Positions 15,815 to 24,407 of a stretch of 59,156 nt of DNA are shown piece after piece. The stretch is from Clostridia bacterium (GTDB lineage Bacteria > Bacillota > Clostridia > Oscillospirales > Acutalibacteraceae). The translations under genes and the position numbers were made by a program. The notes beneath the pieces are model-generated. The model was not told where the DNA came from, ran no database searches, and was given only the letters and a program-made list of their open reading frames with translations. Each line of letters begins with the position of its first letter. The stretch's first letter is position 1. Where the stretch lies: the NCBI GenBank assembly GCA_017474125.1, contig JAFVIF010000030.1, forward strand, positions 1-59,156. The letters run 5' to 3'.

Positions 15815-17953
15815 ATGAAAAACAGAATTATTCGTTTTATAACAGTTCTCCTTGCCTTAGTGATTGTTGTGGGAACCATACCTGCATCGGCAACCAATGG
15901 CTTTATCAAGGAATTTGGTGACATTCCTTACGATACCTTTACTTATTGGAACGGTGCCAACGTTGGTCATGATAAGCCCGTGCGTGCTACAGGTATGTAC
16001 AACTATTATAAAACCTACTTTAGTGAGGACGTAATCGGTGTAGACGTTAATTCCTTTACCGACGTATCGGTTGATACTAACGATATGGTTTATGTTCTTG
16101 ACGGTGCTACATCAAGAATTCACATATTTGATAAGAAGTATGATTATGTAAAAACAATTGGCGAATTGGTTGCTGAAGACGGTACTTCTTATAATTATGC
16201 AAAGGCTGAAAGTATTGTTGTATCTGCCGACGGCATAATTTACGTTTGTGATACCGAAAATCAACGTGTTCTTTTGGCTGATTTTGACGGTAAGCTAATA
16301 GGTGATCCCTTGCTCTTACCTGATTCAAACCTTATTCCTGAAGACTTTAAATATCGTCCTATGAAGATAGCTGTAGACTCCAGTAATTACATTTACGTTT
16401 TGAGTGATGGTTCATATTACGGTGCTATACTTTATTCTCCCAATGGCGATTTCCTCGGCTTCTTCGGTGCAAATACAGTGCCTACAACCGTTGTTGAATT
16501 CTTTAAGAGAATTTGGGAAGGCCTTATAATGACTGATGAAAGAAGAGCTACCGCAGAGCGTAAGCTTCCTTTCCAGTTTACCGATCTTTACGTTGATGGA
16601 CAGGATTTTATCTATACAGCAACCGGTCGTACTAAAAAGGGTATAGAAAAAGGTCAGGTTAAACGTTTGAGTCCCGGCGGACTTAATATTCTTGAGTCTG
16701 ACAGTGTTTCCTTCAGTCTTCACGCATCCCTGCCGAAACGTAACGATTATCGTTATCCTAACGTAGAGGGTCTCGCCGTAAGTGAGGATAATTACATTTA
16801 TACTTACGATAACAGTTCCGGCTATATTTCAATTTTTGATAACGACTGTAATATGCTTAATACCTTTGGCGGCGGTTCTGCAGGTAACGGAGATCAGGAC
16901 GGCACATTTATGATGGTTTCGGCTATCGATCTTAATTCCGAGAAGGATATTATTGTTCTTGACGATACCAAAAAATGTATGACCGTATTTAAGCTTAATG
17001 ATCACGGTAGAGTTCTTATGGAGGCGGGCAACCTTACTCGTAGCGGTGACTACGAGGCGGCACTTCCTCTTTGGCAGCAGGTGCTTAAGAATGACCGTAA
17101 CTGTCAGGTGGCTTATTCGGGTATTGCCAGAGTATACTACGCTGCAGGTGATTACGATAAAGCAATGGAATATGCAAAGATAGGCTTTGACTATCACACC
17201 TATTCTCTTTCATTCGAGTTTGTTCGTACCAGCTTTATCGAGGAATACATTTATGTAGTTGCCGGTGTTCTGCTTGTTTTGGTTGTTGCAATTATTCTAT
17301 TTGTTCACTTTAAGCGTAAGAAGAATATTGTTATACTTAAAAACCAAGAATTAAAGCTTCTTTCCAGAGTAATGTTGCATCCCGGTGAGGTATTTAACGA
17401 GGTTAAGCAGAAGAAACGCGGTTCTGTGCTAATCGGATTTATACTAATCGTTATATACTACGTTACCGCAACTATTATGCAAACTGAAAGCGGTTTCTTG
17501 TTTAAGTCTCCCAATAATACGAGCTTTAACTCTTTGCTTGTACTTCTCCAAACAGTTGGTGTTGTTCTTCTCTGGACAATATGTAACTGGGGTGTATGTA
17601 CACTTCAAGAAGGTAAGGGTAAAATGCGCGAGATATTCGTTGTTACCTCTTACAGTCTTGTTCCTCTGATTATTTCTAATATTGTTTATACCATTGCTTC
17701 TAACGCAATTCTTGCCAGCGAAGCCGCATTCTTAAATATTTTCGTAACTGTAATGCAGCTGTTTACAGCTTATATCCTTATTATGGGTACCATTATTGTT
17801 CACGACTATTCTTTCGGAAAATTTGTAGGAACTTCCATTATGTCACTTTTAGGCATACTTATAGTTGTGTTCCTCGGTATAGTAATTGTAATTCTTGTTC
17901 AGCAGGTGTTTATGTTCTTAGGAACTATTTACCGTGAATTTATGTATCGATGA
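15815..17953 (+). CDS. NHL-propeller / TPR / Yip1-domain membrane protein
   Basis: A 712-residue protein with a rare order of parts. Signal peptide 1-26; then an outside NHL-type beta-propeller (about 30-395) with repeats such as VSVDTNDMVYVLDGATSRIH, VSADGIIYVCDTENQRVLL and LAVSEDNYIYTYDNSSGYIS; a short TPR section (about 400-468, GDYEAALPLWQQVLKNDRNC, AAGDYDKAMEYAKIG); a transmembrane helix near 478-500; a basic linker; and a Yip1-type domain with about five membrane helices (520-712). Propeller and TPR would face out and the Yip1 part sits in the membrane. Its place between permeases and the DUF5696 protein suggests sensing or organising uptake, but no function is known. AAGGAGG precedes ATG. 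Confidence 0.85.
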   Translation: MKNRIIRFITVLLALVIVVGTIPASATNGFIKEFGDIPYDTFTYWNGANVGHDKPVRATGMYNYYKTYFSEDVIGVDVNSFTDVSVDTNDMVYVLDGATSRIHIFDKKYDYVKTIGELVAEDGTSYNYAKAESIVVSADGIIYVCDTENQRVLLADFDGKLIGDPLLLPDSNLIPEDFKYRPMKIAVDSSNYIYVLSDGSYYGAILYSPNGDFLGFFGANTVPTTVVEFFKRIWEGLIMTDERRATAERKLPFQFTDLYVDGQDFIYTATGRTKKGIEKGQVKRLSPGGLNILESDSVSFSLHASLPKRNDYRYPNVEGLAVSEDNYIYTYDNSSGYISIFDNDCNMLNTFGGGSAGNGDQDGTFMMVSAIDLNSEKDIIVLDDTKKCMTVFKLNDHGRVLMEAGNLTRSGDYEAALPLWQQVLKNDRNCQVAYSGIARVYYAAGDYDKAMEYAKIGFDYHTYSLSFEFVRTSFIEEYIYVVAGVLLVLVVAIILFVHFKRKKNIVILKNQELKLLSRVMLHPGEVFNEVKQKKRGSVLIGFILIVIYYVTATIMQTESGFLFKSPNNTSFNSLLVLLQTVGVVLLWTICNWGVCTLQEGKGKMREIFVVTSYSLVPLIISNIVYTIASNAILASEAAFLNIFVTVMQLFTAYILIMGTIIVHDYSFGKFVGTSIMSLLGILIVVFLGIVIVILVQQVFMFLGTIYREFMYR

Positions 17954-17969
17954 AAGGAGAGAACTTAAA

Positions 17970-20228
17970 ATGAATAAAATATTCAAAAAAGCTTTGATTA
18001 TAGTATTATGCTTGGCTATGGTTCTCTCTTTAGCCGCATGCGGTTCCTCGAACGCAGTTCTTATTGACCCGTTGAAGTTTGATAAGGAGCATACTAATAA
18101 AACCTCTGATTCTTTTATGATAACCAACGATTCTTCTGCTTACGAGCTTCATTGGGATGCTGAGAATTACCGAATTCTTCTCCGTGATAAGGTTACAGGG
18201 GAGTATCATTGTGCTACTCCCTCCGAAAAGCTTGAAAGCAGGGTGGGCGATAACGGTTTTCCGATTACAAATCATCCTAAGCTTGAGTCAAACATTATTA
18301 TAGAGTACGTAGATACCGTTAATAACTTTGCTACAAAAACTGCTAACGGCTACGTTCGTTCTCTTAAAACTAAAACCTATTCTATTGAGAAAACGGCTGA
18401 TGGTAACGGCTTTAAGCTGATTTATTATTTTGATAACGCCGATATTTCTATCCCTGTTATTTACACTCTTCTTGATGATGGTATTAAAATGACTATCGTT
18501 CCCGAAGAGATTACCGAATCAGGTGATAACATACTACATAAGGTTTCTATTTCTCCTTTTTTTGTATCTGTTCCCAATATTGATGAGGATGCGTATCTTT
18601 TCTATCCTTCGGGATCGGGAGCAATTATCAATGCGAATAACAGCAAAGAAATCAGTACGTATTTCTCTAACGAGGTTTATGGCTATGATGCTCTTCAAAG
18701 AGATTATATGGGTATTAGAGCAAACCCTGTAGAGTATATCAGAATGCCTGTTTTCGGTGCTAAAAACGGTGATAAAGGCGTTGTTGCAATAATTTCCGAA
18801 GGTGCTGAAACAGCCCTTATTGAGGGTGATATTGGAAACGCAACAATCGGTTATTCCGGTTTGTATGCTACCTTTAAAATTCGCGGTACCAATATTGCAA
18901 GTAAGGTTGCTAACGGACTTCAGTATTCTGAGCAATACGCACATACTCCTATGTCTGTTTGCTTTTACCCCTTAAGCGGCGAGGACGCTTCCTACGTTGG
19001 AATGGCTAAACGTTATCGTGAATTCCTCCAGAATGAAAGAGGAATGACCGATAAGGCAGAAAAAGCCTCGGCAGGTATTTCGCTTGTGGGCGGTAGCTTG
19101 CTTGATACTTCTTTCTTAGGTATGCCTACTAAGGAAGTATTTGCAACTACTACCGTAAAAGAAGCAGAAACAATTATTACCGAGCTTGATTCCAAGCTTC
19201 AGCTTCCTCTCGTTGCTGATTTAGTTGGTTTCGGTTCTTCGGGTATCGACGTAGGCAAGCCTGCAGGTAACCTTAAGCTTGCCAAAAACATAGGTACCGA
19301 AGCTCAGGCTAAGGAGCTTTCCGCTAAATGTAAAGAGCTTGGCATAGATCTTTATTTAGATTTTGACCTTGTGCACTTTAACTCTAACGGCCTTGGTCTT
19401 ACCGTTACAAGCGGTGGCTCTGCAAAGGGACCCGGTCACGTTTATACTCGTTTCTATGCTTACAGATTAGGTGATAGTCAGTCATCCTTTATGTCTTATC
19501 TTGTTGGACGTGATGAGCATTCCGCACTTGCTGACAAAGCTGCTGATTTCACTAAGTCTATGGATATTCAGGGTATATCCTTTAGAAAGCTTACCTCTCT
19601 TGCGTATTCAGATTATGCCGCTAACCGTACTATTGCCAAAGCAAATATGGGTAACGACGTTTCTGCAATTTTGCAGACTATGAACAAAGCCGGTCTTAAG
19701 GTGCTTGCTAATCAAGCTAACGATTATGCTGCTATCAATTCCGACGTAATTATTGAAGCACCTATTTGTTCTTCTATGCTTTCTATTTTTGATTACGACG
19801 TTCCTTTCTATCAAATTGTATTAAAGGGACACGTACCTATGTTTGGTACTGCAGTTAACACTACTACTAACAAAGATCTTACCGTTCTTCGTTGTGTTGA
19901 AGGTGGCTCTGCGTTAAGATACAGCCTTATTAACAACTATGACAACGATCTTCTTACTTCTATTTCTCAGATTTTCAACGCCGTAGTTTATGAAGATAAT
20001 GCTGAAAGTCTTGTGGCTACTATTAATGCTAATACCGATTATTTCAAAGCAATTGAAGATGCTCACATCGTAAATCACGTTTGCATAAATACCGATGTGC
20101 GTAAGGTTGTTTATGATAACGGTATTGTGGTTTATGTAAACTACGGTGACGTAGCGTACGAATCCGAACTCGGTAACGTTGAGGCAGGATCTTATATTTA
20201 CGGAAAGGAGGTAAGTAATAATGGCTAA
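17970..20228 (+). CDS. DUF5696-type lipoprotein
   Basis: A 752-residue lipoprotein: signal peptide with lipobox LAAC, lipid attachment at Cys24. After a short linker, about residues 40-330 form a beta-rich domain (YELHWDAENYRILLRDKVTG resembles the strand pattern of the DUF5696 N-terminus). The second half (about 360-700) alternates strands and helices like a TIM barrel, with carboxylate-ending strands such as LGIDLYLDFDLVHF and AAINSDVIIEAPICSS. This suggests a glycosidase-like barrel, but I cannot point to a proven catalytic pair. The start at 17970 follows AAAGGAGAG; an earlier in-frame start overlaps the previous gene and spoils the signal peptide. DUF5696 proteins are often encoded beside sugar ABC transporters. 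It overlaps the next permease gene by 8 nt. Confidence 0.75.
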   Translation: MNKIFKKALIIVLCLAMVLSLAACGSSNAVLIDPLKFDKEHTNKTSDSFMITNDSSAYELHWDAENYRILLRDKVTGEYHCATPSEKLESRVGDNGFPITNHPKLESNIIIEYVDTVNNFATKTANGYVRSLKTKTYSIEKTADGNGFKLIYYFDNADISIPVIYTLLDDGIKMTIVPEEITESGDNILHKVSISPFFVSVPNIDEDAYLFYPSGSGAIINANNSKEISTYFSNEVYGYDALQRDYMGIRANPVEYIRMPVFGAKNGDKGVVAIISEGAETALIEGDIGNATIGYSGLYATFKIRGTNIASKVANGLQYSEQYAHTPMSVCFYPLSGEDASYVGMAKRYREFLQNERGMTDKAEKASAGISLVGGSLLDTSFLGMPTKEVFATTTVKEAETIITELDSKLQLPLVADLVGFGSSGIDVGKPAGNLKLAKNIGTEAQAKELSAKCKELGIDLYLDFDLVHFNSNGLGLTVTSGGSAKGPGHVYTRFYAYRLGDSQSSFMSYLVGRDEHSALADKAADFTKSMDIQGISFRKLTSLAYSDYAANRTIAKANMGNDVSAILQTMNKAGLKVLANQANDYAAINSDVIIEAPICSSMLSIFDYDVPFYQIVLKGHVPMFGTAVNTTTNKDLTVLRCVEGGSALRYSLINNYDNDLLTSISQIFNAVVYEDNAESLVATINANTDYFKAIEDAHIVNHVCINTDVRKVVYDNGIVVYVNYGDVAYESELGNVEAGSYIYGKEVSNNG

Positions 20229-21150
20229 AAAAGATAAGATTAGTAAGCCTAAGAAGAGTATTCATGCCAGAGGTATTGAAGCTCTTAAGGAGCGCTATGG
20301 TTGGATATGTGTTGCGCCTTGGGTATTCGGTTTGATTATTTTCTTTATCATTCCTATTTTCCAGTCATTTATATTTACCTTCTGTAAGGTTACTCTTGTA
20401 ACCGGCGCGCTTAACACTAAGTTTGTGGGTTTAGAAAACCTTAAGTATATCTTCACTGTTGATCAGTATTTCCCCGATAACCTTGCAGCAGGTGTTGGTA
20501 CGTTTGCTTACTCTTTCCCAATTATACTTGTACTCAGTCTTATACTTGCTCTTATGCTTAACCAGAAGTTTAAGGGAAGAGTTTTCTTCCGTGCAATCTA
20601 CTTCCTTCCCGTTATTATAGCAAGCGGTGTTATTCTCGGTACAATTATCGGTGATACCAGCAGCGTTTCTAACGTTAGCGGCACTACAGATGAAGCGGTT
20701 TCTGCTAATATGATTAACGTTACCGAACTCGTTGAGTGGACCGGCTTGCCCGAGAAGATCGGTGAGTATTTCAATGATGCAATAACCAAGATTATGAACC
20801 TTGTATGGAAATGCGGTGTTCAGATTATTCTGTTTATTGCAGGTATGCAGTCAATACCTGACCTTTATTACGAGGTTTCCAAGGTTGAGGGTGCTACCGC
20901 TTGGGAAGAATTTTGGTTTATTACCTTCCCATCACTTTCACGTGTTATTACTCTGGTAACAGTATTTACAATGGTTGAACTTATGACTTCTCAGACCGAT
21001 AAGGTTATTAAGCAGGCTTACAACCTTATCAGTTCTCAGATGTTTGGAGAAAGCTCCGCTATTTTGTGGGTTTACTTCTGCATAATCGGTGCTATTCTCG
21101 GTGTAATTCTTTTTGCATTCAATCATTTCTGTGCCAAGAAGTGGGAATAA
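20221..21150 (+). CDS. Sugar ABC transporter permease (MalF type), second pair
   Basis: A 309-residue permease with six segments (PWVFGLIIFFIIPIFQSFIF is the first) and a degenerate EAA loop YYEVSKVEGATAWEEFWFIT near residue 219. Between the third and fourth segments is a loop of about 60 polar residues (TSSVSNVSGTTDEAVSANMI onward) that would face outside, not seen in the first-pair subunit. AAAGGAGG lies within the end of the previous gene. Translation is coupled by the 8-nt overlap. Confidence 0.92.
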   Translation: MAKKDKISKPKKSIHARGIEALKERYGWICVAPWVFGLIIFFIIPIFQSFIFTFCKVTLVTGALNTKFVGLENLKYIFTVDQYFPDNLAAGVGTFAYSFPIILVLSLILALMLNQKFKGRVFFRAIYFLPVIIASGVILGTIIGDTSSVSNVSGTTDEAVSANMINVTELVEWTGLPEKIGEYFNDAITKIMNLVWKCGVQIILFIAGMQSIPDLYYEVSKVEGATAWEEFWFITFPSLSRVITLVTVFTMVELMTSQTDKVIKQAYNLISSQMFGESSAILWVYFCIIGAILGVILFAFNHFCAKKWE

Positions 21151-21163
21151 GGAGGTTTGAATC

Positions 21164-22177
21164 ATGGCAGAATTTATTAATAAGCTCTTTGGTTCCGGAA
21201 ATTCGGAAAAAACCTCTAACGCTTCCTCACTTGCGGCTTACAGAACAAAAAGAGTTATTTCTTCCGTATTAATTTCAATATTCAGATACGCTCTTTTGAT
21301 TTCTGTTAGCTATGTTGTTCTTTACCCGCTTTTCTATATGATCTCTAATTCCGTTAAAGATCTTATTGACTGGTCGGATCCTAACGTTTTCTGGATTCCG
21401 AAGCATTTTACCGGCTTGTGGTATGACTGGGCTATGGGTGCTCTTGATTTCTTCAACGCGCTTAAAAACACCGTTCTTTTTGAATTGGTTGCCGCATTCC
21501 TTGAGATTTTATCCTGTTCCTTAGTTGCTTACGGTCTTGCTCGTTTCAAGTTTAGAGGTAAATCTATCTTAATGTTTATGCTGATCCTTACAATTCTTGT
21601 TCCCGATCAGATGATTATTATTCCTAAGATGATGAACTTTGCTAACCTTGATTTATTCGGAATTATTGGTTTGATTAACAAAATCAGCGGTGCAGGAATT
21701 AGAATTAATATTCTTAATACAGGATTTGTATTCTATTTGCCATCTATATTTGCTGTTGGTCTTCGTTCCGGTATTATTATTTATATCTATATGCAGTTCT
21801 ACAAGGGACTTCCAAGAGAGCTTGAAGAAGCCGCTTGGATTGACGGTGCCGGTCTTTTCAAAACCTATACCAAAATTGCTCTGCCTTCATCCGGCGTTGT
21901 AATTACCACCGTTTCTATTTTCTCTATTATATGGCATTGGAACGATTACTATTTGGCAATTATGTATATGAACGATGCTGAAGCTATGCCTCTTGCAGTT
22001 CGTCTTTCGAATATTCAAGCCGTTATGACCACCTTGCATAACGTTTGGGGTGGTGCAAAGCTTACTGCTACACAGTGTGCGGCTTGTATTTTGTTCATTG
22101 CGCCTATGCTTATTATGTATATTATTCTTCAACGTAAATTCGTTAAGAGTATCGATCGTGTAGGTATTACAGGTTAA
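21164..22177 (+). CDS. Sugar ABC transporter permease (MalG type), second pair
   Basis: A 337-residue permease with six segments and the EAA loop LEEAAWIDGAGLFKTYTKIA near residue 222. An insertion around residues 168-185 (GLINKISGAGIRINILNTG) lengthens it relative to standard MalG. AAGGAGG precedes ATG. It is the last gene of the operon and the second half of the second permease pair. No ATPase gene follows; a shared MsmK/MsmX-type ATPase encoded elsewhere would be needed. Confidence 0.93.
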   Translation: MAEFINKLFGSGNSEKTSNASSLAAYRTKRVISSVLISIFRYALLISVSYVVLYPLFYMISNSVKDLIDWSDPNVFWIPKHFTGLWYDWAMGALDFFNALKNTVLFELVAAFLEILSCSLVAYGLARFKFRGKSILMFMLILTILVPDQMIIIPKMMNFANLDLFGIIGLINKISGAGIRINILNTGFVFYLPSIFAVGLRSGIIIYIYMQFYKGLPRELEEAAWIDGAGLFKTYTKIALPSSGVVITTVSIFSIIWHWNDYYLAIMYMNDAEAMPLAVRLSNIQAVMTTLHNVWGGAKLTATQCAACILFIAPMLIMYIILQRKFVKSIDRVGITG

Positions 22178-22181
22178 TTTA

Positions 22182-22215
22182 AAAAGTGGCTTCTTTGAAA
22201 GAAGCCACTTTTTTA
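22182..22215 (+). terminator. Terminator of the transporter operon
   Basis: Stem AAAAGTGGCTTC/GAAGCCACTTTT extended by a few pairs, followed by six T. It starts four bases after the last permease stop. Confidence 0.9.
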
Positions 22216-22220
22216 TATAA

Positions 22221-22253
22221 AAACAGTCGGATAAGTATCCGACTGTTTTTTGG
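22221..22253 (-). terminator. Terminator of pgcA (also readable on plus strand)
   Basis: A 13-bp stem AAACAGTCGGATA/TATCCGACTGTTT with A- and T-runs on both sides, directly after the pgcA stop. It backs up the preceding terminator for plus-strand transcripts. Confidence 0.85.
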
Positions 22254-23957
22254 TTAAATTAATTGCTTGGTTATATCTTCAAGCTCGGTGAGCTTTTTGT
22301 CACACTCGTCGCGGGTTGCTGCTACAGAGCTAAGATAAAACTTGATTTTAGGCTCGGTTCCCGAAGGACGGGCGATAAGAGAACATCCATCGGCAGCAAT
22401 AAATGAAATTACGTTGGATTTTGGTAGGTTTATTGCGACTGACTTTCCGTTATTTGGGGTTATGGAAAGAGAGTTTGCATAATCGTTAATTGTTACAACG
22501 TCAGATCCCAAAAGCTTTAACGGAGGGTTGGTGCGAAGGGAAGTCATTATATCGGAAATATGTTCCATTCCCGATTGGCCCTCAAAGGTGTAATTTTTCT
22601 GGGAACAGAAGAAGTAGCCGTGTTTTTTATAGATGTTTTCGAGAACGTCTACAAGAGTAACTCCTTTGTCTTTATAGTATGCAACCATTTCACATATAAG
22701 CATAGAAGCAACAACAGCATCCTTATCACGAACGTAGCTACCTGCTAAATAGCCATAGCTTTCCTCAAAGCCGAAAACGTAACGGTTTTCTTCACCTGAT
22801 TTTTCCAAAATGCCGATTTGCTCGCCTATAAACTTAAAGCCGGTAAGAACGTCGATAAGCTCACAACCGCGCTCAGCAGCGATTTTTTTGCACAAATCGG
22901 TAGTAACTATTGTTTTAACCGCAATGGGATTATTAGGCATTGTGCCGTTATCTGTTCTGCGCTGTAAAATGTAATCAAAAAGTAAAGCGCCAACATCGTT
23001 GCCTGTCATAAGCTGATACTCACCGTTGTGCTTTACGGCAATTCCGACACGGTCACAGTCGGGGTCGGTGGCAAGTAATAAATCGGGATTGACGGTTTTA
23101 GCTAAATTTAGTGCTATTTCAAAGGGCTGCTTGATTTCGGGGTTTGGGTAAGGTGCAGTAGGGAAGTTACCGTCCGGTAATTCCTGCTCTTTAACGATTG
23201 TAACGTTTTTGATGCCTATTCTGTTCAGTATTGCTCGAACGGGCTTATTACCGCTACCGTGAAGGGGAGTGTAAATTACGTTAAGCTTAGATAAATCGAT
23301 ATTTGCGGCAACTGAGCATTTTTGCACCTCGTCAAGGTATTTTTCAATAACCTCGTTGCTGATGTATTCGATTTTATTTTGCCTTACTGCATCATCAAAG
23401 TCGATGCTATTAACGCCCTCGAAGGTGTCAACCTTATTCATAATGGAAAGCACGTAGGTGCTTGCTTCAAGGTTTAATTGGCAACCGTCGGGTCCGTAGG
23501 CCTTATAGCCGTTATATTTTGCAGGGTTGTGGCTGGCAGTAATTACTACGCCTGCATCACAGCCGAAATATCTAACCGCAAAGGATAACATTGGGGTCGG
23601 CATAAGCTCAGGATAGATATAAACCTTAATTCCGTTTGCTGCAAAAATCGATGCGGCTGTACGGGCAAATACGTCAGATTTGATTCTACTGTCATAAGCT
23701 ATTGCGACACTGCCGTTTTTGTTTACCGAGTTAACGTATTCGCTAAGCCCTTGGGTAGCTTTTCCGACAGTATATACGTTCATACGGTTGGTGCCTGCTC
23801 CGATTTCTCCACGCAAACCACCTGTACCGAATTCAAGATCTTTGTAAAAACGGTCAGATATAGCTTCCTCATCATCCTTGATGCTTAAAAGCTCGTCTTT
23901 TAAGTCGGGATCAAGTACGGCTTTATCTAACCATAGGTTATATTTTTCTTTAGTCAT
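22254..23957 (-). CDS. pgcA: Phosphoglucomutase / phosphomannomutase family (alpha-D-phosphohexomutase)
   Basis: A 567-residue cytoplasmic enzyme interconverting glucose 1-phosphate and glucose 6-phosphate (and possibly mannose phosphates). The phosphoserine loop is TASHNP with Ser142, the magnesium loop TDPDCDR at 297-303, the sugar-binding loop GFEESYGYL further on, and the C-terminal phosphate-binding RPSGTEPKIKF. Length and sequence match the PgcA group of Bacillota rather than the shorter GlmM group. AAAGGAG lies upstream of ATG. In this genome it could handle sugar 1-phosphates made by the GH130 phosphorylase at the right end. It is transcribed alone from a strong promoter. Confidence 0.93.
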   Translation of the reverse strand: MTKEKYNLWLDKAVLDPDLKDELLSIKDDEEAISDRFYKDLEFGTGGLRGEIGAGTNRMNVYTVGKATQGLSEYVNSVNKNGSVAIAYDSRIKSDVFARTAASIFAANGIKVYIYPELMPTPMLSFAVRYFGCDAGVVITASHNPAKYNGYKAYGPDGCQLNLEASTYVLSIMNKVDTFEGVNSIDFDDAVRQNKIEYISNEVIEKYLDEVQKCSVAANIDLSKLNVIYTPLHGSGNKPVRAILNRIGIKNVTIVKEQELPDGNFPTAPYPNPEIKQPFEIALNLAKTVNPDLLLATDPDCDRVGIAVKHNGEYQLMTGNDVGALLFDYILQRRTDNGTMPNNPIAVKTIVTTDLCKKIAAERGCELIDVLTGFKFIGEQIGILEKSGEENRYVFGFEESYGYLAGSYVRDKDAVVASMLICEMVAYYKDKGVTLVDVLENIYKKHGYFFCSQKNYTFEGQSGMEHISDIMTSLRTNPPLKLLGSDVVTINDYANSLSITPNNGKSVAINLPKSNVISFIAADGCSLIARPSGTEPKIKFYLSSVAATRDECDKKLTELEDITKQLI

Positions 23958-24011
23958 AAAGAGACTCCTTTCAGGAAACGCTATTATATTAGTATAAACT
24001 ATATATTATAT

Positions 24012-24040
24012 ATAATACATTTTTGTTGTCGCTATGTCAA
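24012..24040 (-). promoter_or_regulatory. Promoter of pgcA
   Basis: On the minus strand TTGACA, 17 nt, TATTAT. Confidence 0.7.
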
Positions 24041-24109
24041 TATTTCTTCTTTCCTAAGTTTGGCAAAAAAATAGCCTTAAGTTTAATAATATTTATATAT
24101 TTGTCACTA

Positions 24110-24138
24110 TTGACATCGGCTGTAATATATGTTAAAAT
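24110..24138 (+). promoter_or_regulatory. Promoter of the lysine-riboswitch dapA-lysA operon
   Basis: TTGACA, 17 nt, TAAAAT with an extended TG; start expected near 24145, just before the aptamer. Confidence 0.8.
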
Positions 24139-24144
24139 TACTGC

Positions 24145-24353
24145 AATAAAAGATAGAGGCGCGATTTGTTATTATTAGCATCACGTTTAATGCCCGACGG
24201 GGAAATATGTGCTGTGAAAGGAACGGTCGCCGAAGATGTCCTCCGGTGGGAGGTATTCTGGTAATTTGAAATAATATTCACTTTACTGTCGCAGTAATCT
24301 GCGGAGTGCTATCGAAACCGGTACAAAATTCTTTTCCTGAGTACCAGATTTTG
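24145..24353 (+). promoter_or_regulatory. Lysine riboswitch (L-box): aptamer and antiterminator
   Basis: The leader shows the conserved L-box core: GATAGAGGCGCG at the 5' side, GTGAAAGGAACGGTCGCCGAAG in the centre (24213-24234), a CTGTCGCAG segment near 24287 and the closing CTATC. P1 pairs GATAG (24152-24156) with CTATC (24309-24313). The same CTATC and the following AAACCGGTAC can instead pair with GTACC...GATAG (24341-24357) as an antiterminator. Bound lysine would favour P1, free the GATAG arm and let the terminator form. It controls dapA and lysA, the two lysine-specific genes behind it, which fits the known regulon. Confidence 0.95.
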
Positions 24354-24378
24354 ATAGCCGATTTGTCGGCTATTTTTT
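24354..24378 (+). terminator. Riboswitch-controlled terminator
   Basis: Stem ATAGCCGA/TCGGCTAT with loop TTTG and a run of six T. Its 5' arm is shared with the antiterminator, so the two structures exclude each other. It lies 29 nt before dapA. Confidence 0.9.
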
Positions 24379-24407
24379 ATTGTAAAAAAGCTTTGGAGGC
24401 ATTTATT

